A DNA stretch of 64,000 bases from Streptomyces flaveolus (GTDB lineage Bacteria > Actinomycetota > Actinomycetes > Streptomycetales > Streptomycetaceae). The notes under the pieces are model-generated. The model had not been told where the DNA came from. It searched no databases and saw nothing but the letters and a program-made list of their open reading frames with translations. Of the stretch, positions 46,929 through 54,771 are shown one piece after another. Where the stretch lies: assembly GCF_014648815.1 (NCBI RefSeq), contig NZ_BMRV01000002.1, forward strand, positions 620,001-684,000, given 5' to 3'. Position 1 is the stretch's first letter; each line of letters opens with the position of its first letter. The position numbers were made by a program, and so were the translations under genes.

Positions 46929-47237
46929 TTACTTCTCCACGATCGCGAGCACGTCGCGAGCCGAGAGGACGAGGTACTCCTCGCCGTTGTACTTCACCTC
47001 GGTGCCGCCGTACTTGCTGTAGAGCACGACGTCGCCGACGGTGACGTCGAGCGGAAGACGGTTGCCGTCCTCGAAGCGGCCCGGGCCAACGGCCAGGACG
47101 ACGCCCTCCTGGGGCTTCTCCTTGGCGGTGTCCGGAATGACCAGGCCCGAAGCCGTGGTCTGCTCGGCGTCGAGCGGCTGGACCACGATGCGGTCCTCGA
47201 GCGGCTTGATGGCAACCTTGGAGCTGGCGGTCGTCAC
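46929..47237 (-). CDS. groES: Co-chaperonin GroES
   Basis: 102 aa lid of the GroEL chamber. [20 protein letters not shown], the mobile loop [39 protein letters not shown] and [15 protein letters not shown] are all typical. First gene of the operon; promoter and two CIRCE operators lie 100-175 bp upstream. Confidence 0.97.
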   Translation of the reverse strand: MTTASSKVAIKPLEDRIVVQPLDAEQTTASGLVIPDTAKEKPQEGVVLAVGPGRFEDGNRLPLDVTVGDVVLYSKYGGTEVKYNGEEYLVLSARDVLAIVEK

Positions 47238-47336
47238 GATCCGACCTCCCCCTTCGGAGATCTCACGGGGTTAACTGTCTGAGGTGGCGACCAGGTCGAT
47301 CCGTCGTCGCGGGTGCCGGACCTGCCCGTCGCTTTG

Positions 47337-47363
47337 TTGGCACTCTCCAGGGGGGAGTGCCAG
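47337..47363. promoter_or_regulatory. CIRCE operator (HrcA site), proximal copy
   Basis: TTGGCACTC - 9 nt - GAGTGCCAG, matching TTAGCACTC-N9-GAGTGCTAA. It lies between the -10 box (about 47371) and the groES start, i.e. in the leader, where bound HrcA blocks transcription. Confidence 0.92.
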
Positions 47364-47383
47364 ACCCGAGACTATGACCGCGA

Positions 47384-47410
47384 TTAGCACTCGGTCAAGC
47401 GGAGTGCCAA
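47384..47410. promoter_or_regulatory. CIRCE operator (HrcA site) overlapping the groES -35 box
   Basis: TTAGCACTC - 9 nt - GAGTGCCAA. On the minus strand TTGACC (47393-47398) inside the spacer and CATAGT (47371-47376), 16 nt apart, form the groES promoter, so HrcA binding here would occlude RNA polymerase. Confidence 0.93.
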
Positions 47411-47498
47411 TGCCTGCGGCGCGTCGGCGGACTTTCTCGGCTGAACGCCGGTTTTGTGGCGGCCCCCGGCGTGGGTGTGGGCGCCCCTGGGGGCTGCA

Positions 47499-48197
47499 CT
47501 ACCCGAGGTAGTCCTCCAGGCGGCCCACCCGCAGGTTCCGTTCCTCGATCCGGTGCAGGAGTTCCTCCGTGCGGGCCGGGGCCGTGACCGAGACGATGTC
47601 GCCCGGGTGCAGGTGGGGATCGCCGCGGGTGTAGGTCAGGGGGCCCTCGGGGGGCAGCACGGCCCGCCACAGGACCACGGCCGCGATGCCGCAGTCGGCG
47701 GCGGCGCGCAGGGTCGTCGGGTCGTACCGGCCGTAGGGCGGGCGGAAGAGGCGGGGGCGGACGCCGAAGCGGGAGTGGAGCTTGGTCTGCTGGCCGCAGA
47801 TCTCGGCGCGCTGCCCGGCGTAGGGCAGGCCGCGCAGGGAGCGGTGGTCGAGGGTGTGGTTCTGCAGGCTCGCGCCGACCGAGCGCAGCCGGGCGAAGTG
47901 GCCGTACGCCGGCCCGGCCACGGTGTCGGTGAGGAACAGGGTGACCGGGAGCCGCCGTTCGCGGATCAGCGCGGTGAGGCGGGGGTCCCGGTCGGCGCCG
48001 TCGTCGTAGGTGAGGAAGACGACCCTGTCGGTGGTGCGGACGTGGTCCAGGACGGGGGGTGCGGCGGCGGCCCGCCCGCCCGCGCGGGCCGGTTTGCCGG
48101 CCGTCGGGTGACCGGCGGGCCCGGCGAACTGGGCGCAGCCGGTGAGCAGTACGGCGGCCAGGGCGGCCCCGGCCGTCCGGAACCGCCCCCGCCTCAC
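47499..48197 (-). CDS. Lipoprotein polysaccharide deacetylase (NodB family), second of a tandem pair
   Basis: 232 aa. Signal peptide with lipobox LLTGC (about residue 20), then a NodB domain: VVFLTYDDGADRD (motif 1, catalytic Asp pair), LQNHTLDHRSL (motif 2 metal His), RPPYGRYD (motif 3), ending RVGRLEDYL. Likely removes acetyl groups from peptidoglycan or another wall glycan outside the membrane. GTG at 48197 overlaps the stop of the upstream deacetylase by 4 nt (GTGA), so the two are translationally coupled. Confidence 0.88.
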   Translation of the reverse strand: MRRGRFRTAGAALAAVLLTGCAQFAGPAGHPTAGKPARAGGRAAAAPPVLDHVRTTDRVVFLTYDDGADRDPRLTALIRERRLPVTLFLTDTVAGPAYGHFARLRSVGASLQNHTLDHRSLRGLPYAGQRAEICGQQTKLHSRFGVRPRLFRPPYGRYDPTTLRAAADCGIAAVVLWRAVLPPEGPLTYTRGDPHLHPGDIVSVTAPARTEELLHRIEERNLRVGRLEDYLG

Positions 48198-49144
48198 AGG
48201 TAGTCCTCCAGCCGGGCCACCGCGTATCCCTCGGCGGTGACCCGGTCCAGGAAGCGGCGGGCCATGTCCGTCATCGTGCCGTCCCAGTCGTCGGGGCCCC
48301 GGAAGTGGGTGAGGACGATGTCGCCCGGGTGGAGGTCCTGGTCCCACTCGCGGTACTCCCAGTGGTCGACGTAGACCTCCTCGTTCCAGATCGGCACGTA
48401 CCTGACGCCGCAGGACTTCGCGGCGCGCAGGGTGTCCCGGTTGTAGTTGCCGAAGGGCGGGCGGAAGAGGGTGGGGCGCTTGCCGTAGCGCTTCTCGATC
48501 ACCTTCTGCATGCCGCAGATCTCGTGCTTCTGCTGCGTGTAGGAGAGCCCCGGAAGGTACGGGTGGCTCAGGGTGTGGCTGTTGAGGCTGACGCCGCGGG
48601 CCTGCATCTCCTCGAAGTAGCCGTAGTCGTCCTTGATCTCGTCGTCGGTGAGGAAGACCGTGTACGGGATCTTCAGGTCGCTCATCATGCGCAGGAACGC
48701 CGGGTCCTTCTCGGCGCCGTCGTCGATGGTGAGGAAGAGGATCCGCTCCTCGGTGGGGACGGTGGTGAAGACCGGCGGGAGGTCCTCCTGCCCGTCCACC
48801 TCGAAGCCCTCGCGCGCCGTGATCTCCGGCTTCTTCGCGGGGGGCGGCGGGGCCGCCAGCGGGACCTCCCTCAGGTTCCAGCGCTTGGCGGCGACGACCC
48901 GGGCGGCCTGTACCGCGCGCAGCTCGGACGCGTAGCTGTCCTGTGCGCGGGCCGGGGGTGCCTGGAGGGGCCGTTGGCCCGGGGCGCCCCGCACCTCGGA
49001 GGTGTCGTGGGCGCAGGCGGAGGCGAGGGCGGCGACGAGGAGCACGGCGAGACCGCCGCGCACCCGGGTACCCGAAGACGTCCCGGAAGCCGCCCGGGAC
49101 ACCCCGCATGCCCGGCTTTTGTCATTTTGTACGACTACTCGCAT
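48194..49144 (-). CDS. Lipoprotein polysaccharide deacetylase (NodB family), first of a tandem pair
   Basis: 316 aa. Basic N-terminus and hydrophobic segment with probable lipobox (LVAALASAC, about residue 43), a Pro/Ala-rich spacer, then the NodB domain (about 115-316): ILFLTIDDGAEKD (motif 1), LNSHTLSHPYLPG (motif 2), RPPFGNYNRDTLRAAKSCGV (motif 3), DIVLTHF (motif 4 His) and ARLEDYL. Motif 4 is better preserved than in the downstream paralogue, which has VSVTAP there. Start uncertain: ATG 49144 used, with internal GTG alternatives. Confidence 0.87.
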   Translation of the reverse strand: MRVVVQNDKSRACGVSRAASGTSSGTRVRGGLAVLLVAALASACAHDTSEVRGAPGQRPLQAPPARAQDSYASELRAVQAARVVAAKRWNLREVPLAAPPPPAKKPEITAREGFEVDGQEDLPPVFTTVPTEERILFLTIDDGAEKDPAFLRMMSDLKIPYTVFLTDDEIKDDYGYFEEMQARGVSLNSHTLSHPYLPGLSYTQQKHEICGMQKVIEKRYGKRPTLFRPPFGNYNRDTLRAAKSCGVRYVPIWNEEVYVDHWEYREWDQDLHPGDIVLTHFRGPDDWDGTMTDMARRFLDRVTAEGYAVARLEDYL

Positions 49145-49234
49145 GGTGCCGGATCCTCGCAGCCCCGGGCCCTCCGCCCGCGCCCGACACCTCGCCGCAG
49201 GCGCACCATCCACCGACTGGCCCACAATGGGCCG

Positions 49235-50440
49235 GTGAACGACCTCGACGCCCTCCACGCCCTGCTCACCCCCGAAGGCCGCGCCCTGCTCGACGAGGTC
49301 CGCGACACCGACCCCGCGCGGGAGTTGGCCGTGGCCACCCGGCTGCGCCGCGACCACCCGGCCGACCTGGTGTCGGCGGCGCTCGGTCAGGCGCGGCTGC
49401 GGCAGCGGGCGGTGGCGAAGTTCGGGGCCGAGGACGCCGGGCGGATGTTCTTCACGCCGAACGGGGTGGAGCAGTCGACCCGGGCGAGCGTGGCCGCGTA
49501 CCGGGCCGGGCGCTTCAAGGAGCTGGGCATCACCTCCGTCGCCGACCTGTGCTGCGGGATCGGCGGCGACGCGATCGCGCTGGCCCGCGCGGGCATCCGG
49601 GTCCTGGCCGTCGACCGCGACCCGGCGACGGCCGGGGCGGCCCGCGCCAACGCCGAGGCGCTGGGCCTGGGCGAGCTGATCGAGGTCCGCGAGGCGGACG
49701 TCACCGAGGTGGACACGGCCGGGTACGACGCCGTGTTCGTCGACCCGGCGCGGCGCGGGGGGCGGGGCAGGATCTTCGACCCCGAGGCGTATTCCCCACC
49801 GCTGTCCTGGGCCGTGGAGGCCGCCCGTACGGCGTCCCGCGCCGCCGCCCTGAAGGTGGCGCCCGGCATTCCGCACGAGGCGGTGCCGGACGACTCCGAG
49901 GCCGAGTGGATCTCGGACGGCGGGGACGTGAAGGAGGCGGTGCTGTGGTTCGGCACCGCGCCCGGGGCGGTCCGGGCGACGCTGCTGCCGGGGCCCCGCA
50001 CCCTGCTCGGCACCGGCCTGCCCGACCCGGAGGTCCGCACGCCCGGCCGCTACCTGTACGAGCCCGACGGCGCCGCCATCCGGGCCCATCTGGTCGCCGA
50101 GGTCGCCGAACAGGTCGGCGGCGGGCTGCTCGACGCGACCATCGCCTACGTCACCGCGGACGAGCTGCTGCCGACGCCGTACGCCACGGCGTACGAGATC
50201 ACCGACCGGATGCCCTTCAACGTCAAGAAGCTGAAGGCGCTGCTGAGGGAGCGCCGGGTCGGCACGCTGACGGTGAAGAAGCGCGGCTCGGCGGTCGAGC
50301 CGGAGGAACTGCGGCGCAAGGTCAGACCCCAGGGACCGAACGCCGCCACGGTGTTCCTGACCCGGGTCGCGGGAGCGCCGACGATGCTGATCGGGCATCC
50401 GGTGCGTACGGCCTCCGGCAGGTCGGGCCGCGCGACGTGA
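49235..50440 (+). CDS. Class I SAM-dependent methyltransferase of the THUMP-like family
   Basis: 401 aa. N-terminal helical region (LLTPEGRALLDEV, LRQRAVAKFG), Rossmann methyltransferase core with VADLCCGIGGDAIALARAGI (motif I, about 107-126), VLAVDRDPATAGAARANAEA and FVDPARRGGRGRIFDP, then a C-terminal THUMP-like domain (RRKVRPQGPNAATVFLTRV). Related proteins are annotated as possible RNA methyltransferases; substrate unknown. GTG at 49235 lies 7 nt after a CACAAT -10 box (49223-49228), so the message is probably leaderless. Divergent from the deacetylase pair. Confidence 0.85.
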   Translation: MNDLDALHALLTPEGRALLDEVRDTDPARELAVATRLRRDHPADLVSAALGQARLRQRAVAKFGAEDAGRMFFTPNGVEQSTRASVAAYRAGRFKELGITSVADLCCGIGGDAIALARAGIRVLAVDRDPATAGAARANAEALGLGELIEVREADVTEVDTAGYDAVFVDPARRGGRGRIFDPEAYSPPLSWAVEAARTASRAAALKVAPGIPHEAVPDDSEAEWISDGGDVKEAVLWFGTAPGAVRATLLPGPRTLLGTGLPDPEVRTPGRYLYEPDGAAIRAHLVAEVAEQVGGGLLDATIAYVTADELLPTPYATAYEITDRMPFNVKKLKALLRERRVGTLTVKKRGSAVEPEELRRKVRPQGPNAATVFLTRVAGAPTMLIGHPVRTASGRSGRAT

Positions 50441-50509
50441 ACGGCGGTTGACCAGCGCGGGCGTGCCGGTGGCGGGGTTGCCCGAGCGCCGGCCGCCCGC
50501 TACCGCGTC

Positions 50510-51805
50510 TCAGCCGCACTCCCGCGCACGGTGCGACAGCAGTTCGCGTTCGCGTTCGTTGCGGGCCAGGGACGCGGCCCGTTCGAACTCCGCCCGCGCC
50601 TCGGCCGCACGGCCGAGGCGCAGCAGGAGGTCGCCGCGGACGCTGGGCAGCAGGTGGTAACCGCGCAGGGCGGGTTCGGCGGCGAGGGCGTCGACCAGGG
50701 CGAGCGCCGGGGCCGGGCCCTCGGCCATCGACACGGCGACCGCGCGGTTGAGCTCGACGACCGGGGACGGGGCACGGGCCGCGAGCAGGCCGTAGAGCGT
50801 GGCGATGCGCGACCAGTCGGTCTCCTCGTAGGTGTACGCGACGGCGTGGCACGCGGCGATGGCGGCCTGGAGCGCGTACGGGCCCGGGGCGCCGGCGGCG
50901 TGGGCGTTCGCCCGGTCGAGGGCGGTGATGCCGCGGGCGATGAGCATGCGGTTCCAGCGGCGGCGGTTCTGGTCCTTCAGCAGGACGGGCGCGCCGTCGG
51001 GGCCGGTCCGGGCGGCGGTGCGGGACGCCTGGAACTCGAGCAGCGCGGTCAGCCCGTGGACCTCGGGTTCCTTCGGCATCAGGGCGGACAGCACGCGCGC
51101 CAGGCGCAGCGCGTCCTCGCACAGGCCGGGCCGCAGCCAGTCGTCGCCGGCGGTGGCCGCGTAGCCCTCGTTGAAGATCAGGTAGATGACCTCCAGGACC
51201 GAGCCGAGCCGGGCCGCCCGTTCCGGTCCGTACGGCACCTCGAAGGCGACGTTGCGTGCCGCCAGCGTCCGTTTGGCGCGCACGATGCGCTGTGCGACCG
51301 TCGGTTCCGGTGCCAGGACGGCGCGGGCGATCTCGGCGGTGGTCAGACCGCCGAGCAGGCGCAGGGTCAGCGCGATGCGGGCCTCGGCGGACAGCACCGG
51401 GTGGCAGGCCGTGAAGACGAGCCGCAGCAGGTCGTCGTCGATGCCGTCCGGGTCGGCGGGCTCCTCGGGCGGCGCGGCGACGGGCAGGTCCCGGCCGATC
51501 TCCGCCAGCTTGCGGGCGTAGGTCTCCCGGCGCCGGACCAGGTCGACGGCGCGGCGCCGGGCGGTGGTCATCAGCCAGGCGCCCGGGTTGTCGGGCACCC
51601 CGTCACGGGGCCACTGCTCCAGGGCCGCGACCAGCGCGTCCTGCGCGATCTCCTCGGCTATGCCGACGTCCCGGACGACGCGGGCGACGCCGGCGATCAC
51701 GCGGGGGGACTCCAGCCGGAAGACCGTCTCGATCGCCTCCGCGGTCCGGGCGGAGGCGGCGGGGTCGCGCGGGGCGGCGGTGGGCTGTGGCTTCACAGCC
51801 CCCAT
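50510..51805 (-). CDS. ECF42-type RNA polymerase sigma factor with long C-terminal extension
   Basis: 431 aa, about twice the usual ECF length. Region 2 (AIETVFRLESPRVIAGVARV, IAEEIAQDALVAALEQWPRD, NPGAWLMTTARRRAVDLVRR), region 4 (LTLRLLGGLTTAEIARAVLA, EPTVAQRIVRAKRTL), then a 230-residue TPR-like helical extension (LIFNEGYAATAGDDWLRPGL to RAEFERAASLARNERER). This is the ECF42 group, which works without an anti-sigma factor and is genetically linked to DGPF proteins, as here (35 bp upstream gene). The extension is needed for activity in characterised members. Confidence 0.92.
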   Translation of the reverse strand: MGAVKPQPTAAPRDPAASARTAEAIETVFRLESPRVIAGVARVVRDVGIAEEIAQDALVAALEQWPRDGVPDNPGAWLMTTARRRAVDLVRRRETYARKLAEIGRDLPVAAPPEEPADPDGIDDDLLRLVFTACHPVLSAEARIALTLRLLGGLTTAEIARAVLAPEPTVAQRIVRAKRTLAARNVAFEVPYGPERAARLGSVLEVIYLIFNEGYAATAGDDWLRPGLCEDALRLARVLSALMPKEPEVHGLTALLEFQASRTAARTGPDGAPVLLKDQNRRRWNRMLIARGITALDRANAHAAGAPGPYALQAAIAACHAVAYTYEETDWSRIATLYGLLAARAPSPVVELNRAVAVSMAEGPAPALALVDALAAEPALRGYHLLPSVRGDLLLRLGRAAEARAEFERAASLARNERERELLSHRARECG

Positions 51806-51839
51806 GCAACACCCTCGCGCACCCGGGACAAAGCGGAGG

Positions 51840-52196
51840 TCAGCCCTCCATGATCTCGCGCACCTCGCAGGTCACCGTCCAGTGCTCCTCGTGGACCTTC
51901 AGGAAGCGCTTGGTCCACTCGATCGCCTCGGCCATGTCCTTGGCCTGGATCAGCGCGTAGCCGCCGACGACCTCCTTGGACTCGGTGAAGGGGCCGTCGG
52001 TGACGGACAGCTGTCCGGCCTCGTAGTGGACCCGGGTGCCCTGGGCGGTGGGGGTCAGCCCGGCGGTGTCCAGCAGGACGCCGGCCTTCGTCATCTCCTC
52101 CATCAGCTCCCCCATGCGCTGCATCAGCTCGGGGCTGGGGCCCTCGGCGGGGGCGTTGTTCTCGTCGATGCGGACGAGCGACAGGTAGCGGGGCAT
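51840..52196 (-). CDS. YCII-related DGPF-domain protein, partner of the ECF42 sigma factor
   Basis: 118 aa, ferredoxin-like alpha/beta fold of the YCII superfamily. YLSLVRIDENN start, helix MQRMGELMEEMTKAGVLLDT, and the diagnostic LSVTDGPFTESKEVVGGYAL. DGPF proteins are typically both neighbour and regulatory target of ECF42 factors; biochemical role unknown. GAGGAG precedes the ATG at 52196. Cotranscribed with the sigma gene. Confidence 0.9.
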   Translation of the reverse strand: MPRYLSLVRIDENNAPAEGPSPELMQRMGELMEEMTKAGVLLDTAGLTPTAQGTRVHYEAGQLSVTDGPFTESKEVVGGYALIQAKDMAEAIEWTKRFLKVHEEHWTVTCEVREIMEG

Positions 52197-52363
52197 GGTG
52201 ACTCCTCGGGTCGGTGGCCGGGACCGGGTCGCTCCCGGCCTCTTACCCGTACGTCGAACGGGCGGGCCGTGGATCGACAGGGCCCCGACATTTTCCCGAG
52301 AATTTTTTTCCGGCCCGCGTCCGGGACCGCATCCCACCCGCGTATGCGCAGGTCGGACAGGGT

Positions 52364-53392
52364 TTACCGCAGCGATTCCCACAGCTTCCGGGCGTCCGGC
52401 TCCCGGGCCACCACCCGGTTGGTGTCCCACGGGGCCGGCACGACCGGCATCGTCACCGTCCGTACGGCGTCCGCCGACAGGCCCCCGATGCTGCGGCCCA
52501 GGTTCGTCAGCTCGCCCAGCGAGTCCAGGCCGGTGTCGGTGGTGAGGCTGCCGGTGACCGCGTCGGCGACCCGGTACAGCCGGGCGGGGTCGGTGAGCAG
52601 GCCGGCGTCGGAGATCTGCTCCAGCAGCGCCTTGACCAGCTTCTGCTGGAGCTCTATGCGGGCGAGGTCGCTGCCGCCGGCCAGTCCGTACCGGGTGCGG
52701 GCCAGTCCGAGGGCCTGGGTGCCGTCGAGGTGGTGGGTGCCGGCGTCCAGGTGGAGGTGGCTCTTGTCGTCGTCGATGTCCACGTCCGTGGTGACGGTGA
52801 CGCCGCCGAGCGCGTCGACCAGTTCGGCGAAGCCGGAGAAGTCGATCTCGATGTAGTGGTCCATGCGGACGCCGGTGAGCGACTCGACGGTCTTGACCGC
52901 GCAGGCCGGCCCGCCCAGGGCGTACGCGGTGTTGAACATCGCGCCGTCGGCCTCCCTGGTCGTGCCGCCGGACGGCAGCGGGCAGGAGGGGCGGGTGACG
53001 AGCGTGTCGCGCGGGATGCTGACGACGGTGGCGGAGGTCCGGCCGGCGTCCAGGTGGACGACCATCGCCGTGTCGGAGCGGGCGCCCTCGCTGTCGCCGC
53101 CGCCGAGTTCCTGGTTCTCCTCGCCGCCGCGCGAGTCCGAGCCGAGGACCAGGAGATTGAGGGCGCCGGTGGGCGGCGGGGGCTCGGAGGCGGAGGTGGA
53201 GGGGGCGGTGAGGGACCGGGCGGGACGGTCGTCGCCGAGCGCGCCGTCGATGTCGACGCTCCTGATGTTGCCGCTCAGATGCCAGTACGCCCAGCCCGCC
53301 GCGGCGATGCCCAGCAGCAGGGCGCCCGCCAGGGCGAGGCCGGCGGTCCTCAGCATCGCCGAACGTCCGTTCCGCCCCGCCCGCGCAGCCAT
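52364..53392 (-). CDS. LytR-CpsA-Psr (LCP) family glycopolymer transferase
   Basis: 342 aa. One N-terminal membrane helix (about 15-38, LRTAGLALAGALLLGIAAAG), then an extracytoplasmic LCP domain (about 78-260): LNLLVLGSDSRGG, RSDTAMVVHLDAGRTSATVV, SIPRDTLV (Arg for phosphate), FNTAYALGGPACAVKTVESL, YIEIDFSGFAELVDALGGV, LDGTQALGLARTRYG and DLARIELQQKLVKAL. LCP enzymes ligate teichoic-acid-like or other anionic polymers to peptidoglycan. Downstream of a LacI gene; operator-like palindromes at 53537 lie about 150 bp upstream of its start. Confidence 0.92.
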   Translation of the reverse strand: MAARAGRNGRSAMLRTAGLALAGALLLGIAAAGWAYWHLSGNIRSVDIDGALGDDRPARSLTAPSTSASEPPPPTGALNLLVLGSDSRGGEENQELGGGDSEGARSDTAMVVHLDAGRTSATVVSIPRDTLVTRPSCPLPSGGTTREADGAMFNTAYALGGPACAVKTVESLTGVRMDHYIEIDFSGFAELVDALGGVTVTTDVDIDDDKSHLHLDAGTHHLDGTQALGLARTRYGLAGGSDLARIELQQKLVKALLEQISDAGLLTDPARLYRVADAVTGSLTTDTGLDSLGELTNLGRSIGGLSADAVRTVTMPVVPAPWDTNRVVAREPDARKLWESLR

Positions 53393-53536
53393 GCGTCAGC
53401 CCCCGCCCGTCCCGCTCGCGTCCCCACCCGAGTGCCACCAGGAGGAACATAAGTCCGAATTATTGGGAGTGGGTAGCCGCGGACGGCATTCTGCGGAAAT
53501 TCTCAGACTTCTCGCCACGCGGGCGGTGGGCGCATC

Positions 53537-53559
53537 CGAAAGCTTTCGCGAAAGTTTCG
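53537..53559. promoter_or_regulatory. Overlapping palindromes CGAAAGCTTTCG and CGAAAGTTTCG
   Basis: CGAAAGCTTTCG (53537-53548) is immediately followed by CGAAAGTTTCG (53549-53559); CTTTCGCGAAAG spans the junction. These match the type of site (CGAAACTTTCG and its complement) found near Streptomyces xylanase/xylosidase genes under LacI-family control. It lies 5 bp from the lacI stop and upstream of the LCP gene. Confidence 0.5.
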
Positions 53560-53563
53560 ACGC

Positions 53564-54616
53564 CTAGACGGACGGCGGCGCTGCCGTGCTGCTGCGCACC
53601 TCCAGGCTGGTGGCCAGCTCCACCCGGGTGGCCGCGGCCGAGCCGTCGTCGCGGCCGAGGTCCAGCACCAGGCGCGCCGCCGCCTCGGCCATCTCCGTGA
53701 GCGGCTGCCGCACGGTCGTCAGCGGCGGCCCCACCCAGCGCGCCACCGGCAGGTCGTCGAACCCGACCACGCTCAGGTCCTGCGGGATGCGCAGCCCGAG
53801 TTCGCGCGCGGCCTCGTACAGCCCGAGCGCCTGGAGGTCGTTGCCGGCGAAGACCGCGGTCGGCCGGTCGGGACGGCGCAGCAGCTCCAGGCCCTGCCGG
53901 TAGCCGGCCTCGTGGTGGAAGTCGCCGGTCACGATCAGACCGGCGTCGACCGGCAGCCCGGCCGTCTCCAGGGCGGCCCGGTAGCCGTCGACGCGGGCGC
54001 GGCTGCACATCATCCGGGTGGGTCCGCTGATCGCGCCGATGCGGGTGTGCCCCAGGTCGATCAGGTGGCGGGTGGCCGCGAGTCCGCCCTGCCAGTTGGT
54101 GGCGCCGATGGACGGCACGTCGGCGCCCGGGTCGCCGGCCGGGTCCATCACCACGAACGGGATGGAGCGGCTGGTCAGCAGGGCCCGCTGGGACTCGTCG
54201 AGGCCGGACAGCACGAGGACGACGCCGTGCGGGCGGCGGGCGGCGACCTGGTCGGCCCAGGTCCTGCCGGGCGTGAGGCGGCCCGCGCTCTCGGAGAGCA
54301 CGACGCTGAGCCCCGCGTCCCGCGCCACGTTCTCCACACCCCGGATGACCTCCATCGCCCAGGCGCTCTCCAGCTCGTGGAAGACCAGGTCGATCAGGGG
54401 TGAGCGGGTCGCCTCGGCCCGCCTGCGCCGGTAGCCGTGGGCCCGCAGCAGCTCCTCCACACGCGCCCGGGTGGCGGGGGCGACGTCGGCGCGGCCGTTG
54501 AGGACCTTCGAAACAGTCGGCGCCGACACACCGGCCTCGCGGGCGATCTCGGCGAGGGTCGCGGTCTGCGCGGACCGCCTTTGCGACCGGGTTTCAGCGG
54601 GCTGCGGGGATGTCAT
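53564..54616 (-). CDS. LacI-family transcriptional repressor
   Basis: 350 aa. N-terminal helix-turn-helix and hinge (about 20-75): TLAEIAREAGVSAPTVSKVL then NGRADVAPATRARVEELLRAHGYRRR (shown in two parts), followed by a periplasmic-binding-like sugar domain (IDLVFHELESAWAMEVIRGV, HTRIGAISGP, AVFAGNDLQALGLYEAAREL, LSVVGFDDLPVARWVGPPLT). Divergent from the GH3 glycosidase with two operator-like repeats between them, so it most likely represses that gene and is released by a xylo- or gluco-oligosaccharide. ATG at 54616 (MTSPQPAE). Confidence 0.92.
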   Translation of the reverse strand: MTSPQPAETRSQRRSAQTATLAEIAREAGVSAPTVSKVLNGRADVAPATRARVEELLRAHGYRRRRAEATRSPLIDLVFHELESAWAMEVIRGVENVARDAGLSVVLSESAGRLTPGRTWADQVAARRPHGVVLVLSGLDESQRALLTSRSIPFVVMDPAGDPGADVPSIGATNWQGGLAATRHLIDLGHTRIGAISGPTRMMCSRARVDGYRAALETAGLPVDAGLIVTGDFHHEAGYRQGLELLRRPDRPTAVFAGNDLQALGLYEAARELGLRIPQDLSVVGFDDLPVARWVGPPLTTVRQPLTEMAEAAARLVLDLGRDDGSAAATRVELATSLEVRSSTAAPPSV

Positions 54617-54644
54617 GGCGGCGATCGTATCCCCGCTGCCCCCC

Positions 54645-54707
54645 TTGACGAAGACTTCGGGTGGCCATAGGTTTCCGGAACATTCGATTGATACGTCGAA
54701 ACATTCG
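54645..54707 (+). promoter_or_regulatory. GH3 gene promoter with two direct operator repeats
   Basis: TTGACG (54645-54650), 17-nt spacer, TAGGTT (54668-54673). CGGAACATTCG (54676-54686) and CGAAACATTCG (54697-54707) are near-identical and 21 bp apart, two DNA turns, covering the start site and early leader. They are good candidates for the adjacent LacI repressor. Confidence 0.6.
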
Positions 54708-54771
54708 CGGGTTTGTCCGCGAAGAAGCGTTCGTGAGAGGGCAGCCGTCCCGTCCACCCGACAGGAGTTCC

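Noticed and set aside
49145..50398. In-frame extension of the deacetylase across the methyltransferase gene
   Set aside because: Antisense to a gene with a complete SAM motif; signal peptide starts near 49144.
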